Source: Porphyromonadaceae bacterium
GTDB lineage: Bacteria; Bacteroidota; Bacteroidia; Bacteroidales; Tannerellaceae
NCBI GenBank assembly: GCA_003517945.1
Contig: DOZP01000061.1
Location: forward strand, 4,666-13,772
DNA: 9,107 nucleotides
Direction: 5' to 3'
The translations under genes were made by a program, and so were the position numbers. Shown here in pieces: positions 1-4,241 of this stretch. The notes under the pieces were generated by a model. That model was not told where the DNA came from, did not search any database, and saw only the letters and a list, made by a program, of their open reading frames with translations. Every line of letters begins with the position of its first letter. The first letter of the stretch is position 1.

Positions 1-248
1 AGCATGGAGTTCCGGAATCCGATCTTATCCGCCAGCGCTCCGGCAAAAGTCGGCAAAAGATACAAGCATGCGGAAAACACGCCGGCGATCGTTGCCGCCT
101 GTATATCGTTAAAACCTAAAATACGGCTGAGGTATAATGTAATGACAATAAATACGCCATAATAAGCCGCTCTCTCCAGTAACTCAACGGCGTTTGCTAC
201 CCAGAATGCTTTGCTCCATTTTGTTTTAGTCTTCACTTCTTTTTCCAT
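1..248 (-). CDS. POT/PTR2-like MFS transporter, N-terminal part (runs off the left edge)
   Basis: The first 82 residues are visible, starting at the ATG whose complement is at 246-248; the rest lies outside the window. The protein begins with a short basic tail (MEKEVKTKTKW) and a first membrane helix around residues 13-40. That helix carries E22-x-x-E25-R26-x-x-Y29-Y30-G31, which matches the ExxERFxYYG signature of proton-dependent oligopeptide transporters (POT/PTR2 branch of the major facilitator superfamily). A second helix (about 51-72) leads into a G-x-L-A-D-K-x-G loop (70-77), the usual MFS loop between helices 2 and 3. The likely role is inner-membrane, proton-coupled import of di/tripeptides or a related solute, but the substrate cannot be told from this fragment. 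It lies 46 bp downstream of the GtrA-like gene on the same strand, so the two could be co-transcribed. A possible promoter of its own sits in that gap. Confidence 0.8.
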   Translation of the reverse strand, partial: MEKEVKTKTKWSKAFWVANAVELLERAAYYGVFIVITLYLSRILGFNDIQAATIAGVFSACLYLLPTFAGALADKIGFRNSM

Positions 249-283
249 AATATTCAGATCGTTTGTTTGTTTCAATGAAGCCG

Positions 284-291
284 TAAAGATA
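284..291 (-). promoter_or_regulatory. possible -7 element for the POT-like transporter
   Basis: On the minus strand this reads TATCTTTA, one base from the Bacteroidetes -7 consensus TAnnTTTG, about 36 nt upstream of the transporter ATG. No TTG was found at the expected 19-21 bp further upstream. The same bases form part of an imperfect inverted repeat (CCGTA...TACGG, 281-300), so a weak terminator-like or operator role is an alternative. Confidence 0.25.
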
Positions 292-294
292 CTT

Positions 295-825
295 CTACGG
301 TAGTTTTTTGTCGCTTTCCTGTATTTTAGTAACGGAGGAGGATGTAAACGTAAATTTCTTTTGCCCGATGTAGCTGCATATAACCGTAATAATGGTTATG
401 ATCATTTTAGACGGGGTAGGGTAAAAGTCAAGTCCGTCTACAAAAACTTTCAATCCGATATAATTGATCACCAGATTGGCGAAAACAATCATCAGATAAC
501 GTACCAATTGTGTGCTTCCGCGCAGATCGGATGCCGTAAACGTAACATATTTCTGAAGGAGAAACCCGGAAAAAGTGACAACCGGAAAGATCAGGATTAA
601 AGTAGCGATATGCGGGCTTAGGGTAATAATTCCCAGATCAATATCACGGTATCGTATGATAAAATTATATACGAGAAAATACAGTATCCAATCAAATATG
701 ACATTCGCACCGCCACAAACCCCATACCGGTAAAGTTGGTGAGAAATCAGTTTCCGGAAAGGAGGGTAAGTAAAATCTATCACATTTCGGATAAAACCTC
801 CGGTATTTATTAGTATTTTCCGCAT
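295..825 (-). CDS. GtrA-family small multi-pass membrane protein
   Basis: A 176-residue protein with four predicted membrane helices (about 34-56, 72-94, 106-130 and 138-154). Two aromatic-basic boundary motifs, QKYVTF (91-96) and QKKFTF (155-160), mark the ends of the two helical hairpins. This is the GtrA (PF04138) pattern. Members are linked to transfer of lipid-linked sugars across the inner membrane or to surface-polysaccharide decoration, and some are flippase candidates; the exact substrate here is unknown. I chose the ATG at 825 because the protein then starts MRKI...DFTYPPF, as I recall for Bacteroidetes relatives, and because a TATCTTTG promoter-like element lies just upstream. An in-frame ATG at 867 would add 14 residues (MSILKHFSCIFAGI) and cannot be excluded. 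The C-terminal tail after residue 160 is polar and probably cytoplasmic. No glycosyltransferase gene is adjacent, unlike many gtrA loci. Confidence 0.82.
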   Translation of the reverse strand: MRKILINTGGFIRNVIDFTYPPFRKLISHQLYRYGVCGGANVIFDWILYFLVYNFIIRYRDIDLGIITLSPHIATLILIFPVVTFSGFLLQKYVTFTASDLRGSTQLVRYLMIVFANLVINYIGLKVFVDGLDFYPTPSKMIITIITVICSYIGQKKFTFTSSSVTKIQESDKKLP

Positions 826-833
826 AATTCCCG

Positions 834-841
834 CAAAGATA
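834..841 (-). promoter_or_regulatory. possible -7 element for the GtrA-like gene
   Basis: Reads TATCTTTG on the minus strand, a full match to the Bacteroidetes TAnnTTTG -7 element. Only 8 nt separate it from the ATG at 825, so a transcript from here would be leaderless or nearly so. No TTG occurs 19-21 bp upstream, so the match may be chance. If real, it rules out the alternative start at 867. Confidence 0.3.
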
Positions 842-958
842 CAAGAAAAGTGTTTCAAAATCGACATTTATTCCAAAAATTGCTCACGAAATCGTGCGAT
901 AAACAAACCAATCATAGAATAATTTTACATAAAAGGTGATTGATTTTTGATAACTTTT

Positions 959-1750
959 TTATGGTTTTAGCCAATTGCTTTGAGGTTTTACAATAAGTCG
1001 TGCATTATTGTATGCCATTTTTAAAGTTAAACAAGTTCGTGCAGTATAAGTGGAATCATTTAACTTATGAATTACCAGTGCCAAGTCTGGATTTGGAGAG
1101 CCCGAAGTTAAACAAAGAGGAAGTAGTAACTGTATTTTGTTATCATAATATTGTGGTACTGCGATTTTGTAATTCGAACGTATTTTTTTCTTTATTTCGT
1201 CTATTGCTCCTACAAGTTGCCTTCTCAATTCTGCATCATCTGCTCCCTGAAGATGTGGAGGGAAACGCGATAAATTGTCACCTATTATATGGTCTAAGTC
1301 AGGAATTAAATCACATTTTGGATTGAAAATGAGTAATTCCGGTTTATCAAAGAAGTTTGCTACATCAGGAATAGAATGTGAAAAATATCGAAGAATATTA
1401 TTATCACTCTTTTTTAAGAATGCTTTAAAACAGAAAGGAGTTGTAAACGTTCCCGGATTTTTATATTCTTCAAAAAAAGCGAAAATATCTTCTAAATTTT
1501 CAGTAACAAGTCCTGTATTGAAACATGCGAATTTGTTATCTGAAGTAAAAGCAATTTTCTTTTCTTGTTGTAACTTTCTGAAAGTAAACTCAAGATAGTT
1601 TTTAAGAATACTATTGTTTTTTGTAGCGCTATCTGAAAAATCCCACGCCTCTTTATCAGCCAATGTGTCGGCTAAAAAAGTAATAGAGCTATCATAATTA
1701 GGGAAAAAAGCGAACTTAAATAATTCAGAACTGAATTGTTTTTTTGTCAT
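959..1750 (-). CDS. DUF3825 domain-containing protein
   Basis: A 263-residue soluble protein with no signal peptide or membrane segment. I recognise it as DUF3825 (PF12873) from its ordered motifs: an N-terminal LEFTFRKL...EKKIAF strip (53-68), FNTGL (77-81), DHIIGDNLSRFP (153-164), NYKIAVPQYY (193-202), IQLLLPLCL (206-214), and a C-terminal LTLKMAYNNARL...WL block (241-261) that covers almost the end of the protein. The biochemical function of the family is not established. I recall relatives joined to OST-HTH/LOTUS-type predicted RNA-binding domains, but no such domain is present here, so this is a stand-alone version. The gene is strikingly AT-rich: the 60 bases from 1381 contain 14 G/C, against 30 and 34 in sampled stretches (2101, 7261) of the flanking genes. 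This suggests acquisition by transfer. It has its own leader and promoter and is not tightly linked to either neighbour. The start at 1750 has no clear Shine-Dalgarno. Confidence 0.8.
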   Translation of the reverse strand: MTKKQFSSELFKFAFFPNYDSSITFLADTLADKEAWDFSDSATKNNSILKNYLEFTFRKLQQEKKIAFTSDNKFACFNTGLVTENLEDIFAFFEEYKNPGTFTTPFCFKAFLKKSDNNILRYFSHSIPDVANFFDKPELLIFNPKCDLIPDLDHIIGDNLSRFPPHLQGADDAELRRQLVGAIDEIKKKIRSNYKIAVPQYYDNKIQLLLPLCLTSGSPNPDLALVIHKLNDSTYTARTCLTLKMAYNNARLIVKPQSNWLKP

Positions 1751-1771
1751 ATTGATTTATTTTAGTTTTAT

Positions 1772-1810
1772 AAAAAAATAAGAGCCATCAACTTTATCAG
1801 GATAGCTCTT
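1772..1810 (-). terminator. intrinsic-terminator-like hairpin in the leader of the DUF3825 gene
   Basis: Arms at 1801-1810 and 1780-1789 with an 11-nt loop. Read as minus-strand RNA, all 10 positions pair (AAGAGCUAUC with GAUGGCUCUU, including one G-U). Read as plus-strand RNA, the same position is a C-A mismatch, so the structure fits the minus strand better. Next come one A and seven consecutive U (1778-1772), the classic intrinsic terminator arrangement. It lies about 20 nt before the DUF3825 start and downstream of the TACATTTG element at 1884-1891. It may be an attenuator in that gene's leader. Alternatively, it ends transcripts from the glycosidase gene, whose stop is about 190 nt upstream. 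Confidence 0.6.
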
Positions 1811-1841
1811 TCTATATTCTCTTTAAATTTTATCTTACTTT

Positions 1842-1859
1842 TTGCAGATAGACCTGCAA
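1842..1859 (-). other. first leader hairpin upstream of the DUF3825 gene
   Basis: A perfect 6-bp inverted repeat (TTGCAG / CTGCAA). In minus-strand RNA it is extended by a G-U pair closing a UCUA tetraloop, giving 7 pairs; plus-strand RNA would have a C-A mismatch there. It lies about 32 nt before the terminator-like hairpin and about 20 nt after the probable transcription start. The two hairpins together suggest a structured mRNA leader. I do not recognise a known riboswitch class in it. Confidence 0.45.
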
Positions 1860-1883
1860 CCGTCTTTATGTAACAATATGGTG

Positions 1884-1891
1884 CAAATGTA
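1884..1891 (-). promoter_or_regulatory. -7 promoter element for the DUF3825 gene
   Basis: Reads TACATTTG on the minus strand, a full match to TAnnTTTG. The -33 region 19-21 bp upstream is a T-rich run without a clean TTG. Transcription from here would give a leader of roughly 125 nt containing both hairpins at 1842-1859 and 1772-1810. Confidence 0.45.
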
Positions 1892-2000
1892 AGACATTTT
1901 TTTAAATAAAAAATAGTTTCTTCCTTTTTTATCTACTGCAATTATAATCATAGTTTCTTTTTGGGGTGCACGCTTATATTTAAAAACAGCCGCTTTATTT
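1892..2000 (-). other. AT-rich spacer between the glycosidase stop and the DUF3825 promoter
   Basis: No coding sequence was seen. It contains a 10-bp direct repeat, ATAGTTTCTT, at 1913-1922 and 1950-1959, lying just upstream of the probable DUF3825 promoter, and a GTGCAC palindrome near 1974. Neither has enough context for an assigned role. No hairpin with a T-run was found directly after the glycosidase stop. Confidence 0.3.
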
Positions 2001-4043
2001 TTATTCTTCCGTATAAGGGAATGCTGTGATCCTGAGTCGTGCAGCGCCCATCGGTACTAATAATATGTTATCCTGTTGATCTGATTTTTTTGAATTTTCG
2101 TATGGTAAAACGCCGCATAACCCGTATTCGTCGATTGTCCATTCCGGAATAAGGCGCCCTTTGGCTTTGAATACGAGTGGGGTATTTTCGAGTGTAAACG
2201 GATTGTTATCCTCCGGCCACGGTTTCCGCTCAATTGTGATGGGGCTGTGGGTCGCCAGCGCATAATTCCAGGGACTTCCGGGAAATATTTCATAGGAGGG
2301 CCATTGCGAGGCGTCGGCTCCTTCCTGCCATTTGGAGTCCCAGATGGCTGTTTCGCGGCTGTCCATTTTTTTGTAATTTTCTTCTATCCTGAGTGATAAA
2401 GTAAGCGGGCCGTAGTTTACACTGGTGCTGTTTTTATTGACCTGCCACCGGCGGATAGAGTAATCCATCGGGACATTTAATTCGACCACATCTCCGGTAT
2501 TCCATTGGCGGTCAATCCGTGCATATTGTCCGGCTGTTAATTTATCATTCGCCTTTTTCCCATTGATGGAAACCGATGCGTTTTTACACCAGGAAGGGAT
2601 TCGCAGGTAAAAGGGGAAGGTCACGCTTTCAGGCGTTTCGATGGTAAAACGTATCTTTTCTTCGAAAGGATAATTTGTTTCTTCGTGAATAATGATTTCT
2701 ACCCCGTTTGCAACTTTTGCCGTGGCCTTGCAGGCATTGTATAAGACGGCAGCTATTCCGTTATCGGGCGTGGCCAATACCAGGTGTTCCGTGTAATATG
2801 GCCAACCGAACCCGTGGTTATGCTGGCAGCAACGACTGCTGAACGGATTCATGGCAAGAAAAGGACCTTTGTTGTCAATACCCGGATGATGATTTTTAGA
2901 GTCGCTTATCACATGGTTCGGACTTGTGATGTAACGCAGGGCTTTATAGTCCGGCATCATGGACGCCGGATAACTGTTGAAGGCGACATCTTCGCAGTGC
3001 TCCGCCCAGTATGGATCGCCGGTTATCAGTAACATGATCTCATCCGAAGCCATCTGTTCCACAAATCCGCAGGTCTCCGTACCCTGACGCGGATCGAAGA
3101 AACCGATACGCGCGTTTTCATCGGCTCCGAACATGCCTCCGGGCGCTTGTCCGAAGGCGCGGCGTATCAGACTCTGTACGTTATAACTCGCGGACAGCAT
3201 GGCTGAATCTTTTGAAAACATATAATATGTTGCTGGTTCACGAAAGCATTGGGCAATATTTACATTATGCCAGTTAGGCAGTTGGGTTGACCGGGTCCAG
3301 TCGGCCGTATTCCGGTGTATTTTTTCCGCCAGTTTCAATAATTTTTCATCGCGCGTACGGTTATATAGCCATGCCACACTCCACAGGTTATCACCCCCGC
3401 GGCTATTTTCCCAGTAGCTATACAGAAAATCCTCGTCGGGAACCGTAAGCAGATAATCACTGTACCTGTTCATGAAATCTATCACCCGCCGGTCGTTTGT
3501 ATATTCATAATAAGATTGCATAATCCACAGAACAATCATATTCGGCCAGAAATCCTGTTTCCCGTCGTTTAACTGTACCGGTCCGAAATTTCCATCCGGG
3601 CGCTGACTTTTCAGTATATGCTCGATCCAGAATAAAGTTTCTTTAATCATATCTTGATCATTCAGCGTGTAAGCCAGGTTTCCGTATCCACGCAGCCAGT
3701 AGGGCACTTCTTCCCAACCCCATTTTCCCCCGTTTGTCAGCCATGCGTTATCCTCTTTCTGAAGCCATGCGCTGATTTCGGCTAAATGGCCGTTCAACCC
3801 ATCCCTTTGTAATTCAAGCTGTTTTTTCAGCCACCCTCCGGCTTGTATGCTGCCCACAGGTAATTTTATGAATTGCTGGGGTTGTAAAGGTGTTTGATTA
3901 CTTATATAATGGATATTATATTCTTCTGTAGACAATCGTTCCGTTACGGTTATTTCCGTGTCTATTGTATTTGTGCATGAAAACGTTAAAATGCAAGCAT
4001 ATAAACACACACTTTTTCTGATAAAATGGCCGGTATTCCGCAT
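2001..4043 (-). CDS. GH127/DUF1680-type beta-L-arabinofuranosidase-like lipoprotein
   Basis: A 680-residue exported protein of the beta-L-arabinofuranosidase superfamily (PF07944). The start at 4043 (MRNTGHFIRK...) gives a basic n-region, a hydrophobic core and a lipobox-like LTFSC with Cys23 as the lipidated residue, so an envelope lipoprotein is likely. An in-frame ATG at 4103 would put 20 odd residues before the signal peptide and overlap the probable promoter. The all-alpha catalytic barrel spans about 60-445, followed by beta-sandwich modules. GH127 enzymes use a Zn2+-bound cysteine nucleophile with a Glu-Cys-Cys-Cys site. The counterparts here are E323/C325 (motif ETC) and C405/C406 (motif RCC), with nearly the spacing known for HypBA1, and E309 is a possible acid/base. 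The second motif continues QHNHGFGWPYY, unlike the CCPPN I recall for canonical GH127, so the linkage or sugar specificity may differ. No SusC/D genes flank it. Confidence 0.85.
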   Translation of the reverse strand: MRNTGHFIRKSVCLYACILTFSCTNTIDTEITVTERLSTEEYNIHYISNQTPLQPQQFIKLPVGSIQAGGWLKKQLELQRDGLNGHLAEISAWLQKEDNAWLTNGGKWGWEEVPYWLRGYGNLAYTLNDQDMIKETLFWIEHILKSQRPDGNFGPVQLNDGKQDFWPNMIVLWIMQSYYEYTNDRRVIDFMNRYSDYLLTVPDEDFLYSYWENSRGGDNLWSVAWLYNRTRDEKLLKLAEKIHRNTADWTRSTQLPNWHNVNIAQCFREPATYYMFSKDSAMLSASYNVQSLIRRAFGQAPGGMFGADENARIGFFDPRQGTETCGFVEQMASDEIMLLITGDPYWAEHCEDVAFNSYPASMMPDYKALRYITSPNHVISDSKNHHPGIDNKGPFLAMNPFSSRCCQHNHGFGWPYYTEHLVLATPDNGIAAVLYNACKATAKVANGVEIIIHEETNYPFEEKIRFTIETPESVTFPFYLRIPSWCKNASVSINGKKANDKLTAGQYARIDRQWNTGDVVELNVPMDYSIRRWQVNKNSTSVNYGPLTLSLRIEENYKKMDSRETAIWDSKWQEGADASQWPSYEIFPGSPWNYALATHSPITIERKPWPEDNNPFTLENTPLVFKAKGRLIPEWTIDEYGLCGVLPYENSKKSDQQDNILLVPMGAARLRITAFPYTEE

Positions 4044-4072
4044 GATATATTTGGTATTAATATAATGTTTTG

Positions 4073-4079
4073 CAAAATA
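4073..4079 (-). promoter_or_regulatory. possible -7 element for the glycosidase gene
   Basis: Reads TATTTTG on the minus strand, one base shorter than TAnnTTTG, about 30 nt upstream of the chosen ATG at 4043. The phased CATTCAA repeats lie immediately upstream, where an activator would be expected to bind. Confidence 0.25.
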
Positions 4080-4100
4080 GATATTTATTAAATAAAAACG

Positions 4101-4139
4101 CATTCAATAATCATTCAAATAGTTTCAAATTTCATTCAC
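4101..4139. repeat. helically phased direct repeats (CATTCAA-like) in the divergent promoter region
   Basis: Four copies of a 7-mer begin at 4101 (CATTCAA), 4112 (CATTCAA), 4122 (GTTTCAA) and 4133 (CATTCAC), spaced 11, 10 and 11 bp apart, close to one DNA turn each. A fifth exact CATTCAA sits at 4180-4186. This arrangement presents the same DNA face to a protein and looks like an array of operator half-sites between the glycosidase and the plug-protein gene. The binding protein is unknown. Confidence 0.4.
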
Positions 4140-4151
4140 CGCGTCAAAATC

Positions 4152-4170
4152 CGTAAAATAAGGATTTACG
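4152..4170. repeat. inverted repeat in the divergent promoter region
   Basis: CGTAAA (4152-4157) and TTTACG (4165-4170) form a perfect 6-bp inverted repeat with a 7-nt spacer, midway between the two divergent genes. It may be an operator; nothing shows which regulator would use it. Confidence 0.3.
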
Positions 4171-4184
4171 ACTTCCGAACATTC

Positions 4185-4208
4185 AATCTTTTTTTGTAAA
4201 AAAAGATT
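4185..4208. repeat. 11-bp perfect inverted repeat with 2-nt centre upstream of the plug-protein gene
   Basis: The arm AATCTTTTTTT (4185-4195) is mirrored exactly by AAAAAAAGATT (4198-4208) around a central GT. It ends where a TATATTTA -7-like element (4208-4215, plus strand) begins, and the ATG of the plug-protein gene is 33 bp further on. The position suits an operator or UP-like AT tract. It could also be a bidirectional A/T-rich terminator, but the stem has almost no G/C. Confidence 0.4.
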
Positions 4209-4215
4209 ATATTTA
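4208..4215 (+). promoter_or_regulatory. possible -7 element for the MG2/plug-protein gene
   Basis: TATATTTA, one base from TAnnTTTG, 26 nt before the ATG at 4242. No TTG is present at 19-21 bp upstream. An AGG at 4233-4235, 6 nt before the ATG, may serve as a weak ribosome-binding site and favours the ATG at 4242 over the TTG at 4236. Confidence 0.3.
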
Positions 4216-4241
4216 CGGCATCATCAAAAAGCAGGTTGATT

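Noticed and set aside
361..600. Plus-strand open frame antisense to the gtrA-like gene.
   Set aside because: It lies wholly within a gene encoding a clear four-helix membrane protein, and its product has no recognisable features.
885..896. CACGA-AA-TCGTG inverted repeat downstream of the DUF3825 gene, possible terminator.
   Set aside because: The stem is only 4-5 bp with too small a loop and a short T-run several bases away. A nearby CAATCA/TGATTG pair has a loop of about 24 nt. Neither is convincing.
1765..1795. A six-codon ORF (MALIFL, minus strand) starting inside the terminator-like hairpin, a possible leader peptide.
   Set aside because: It has no ribosome-binding site, no run of a regulatory codon, and it simply reads through the stem and T-run; very short ORFs are expected by chance.
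1913..1959. 10-bp direct repeat ATAGTTTCTT, possible target-site or attachment repeat flanking an insertion.
   Set aside because: Only 37 bp apart with no mobile gene between them, in low-complexity AT-rich DNA; no matching copy was seen on the other side of the DUF3825 gene.
4236..4241. TTG start two codons upstream of the plug-protein ATG.
   Set aside because: The ATG at 4242 gives a standard signal peptide (MKTN...) with an AGG 6 nt upstream; the TTG adds only two residues and lies next to that AGG.
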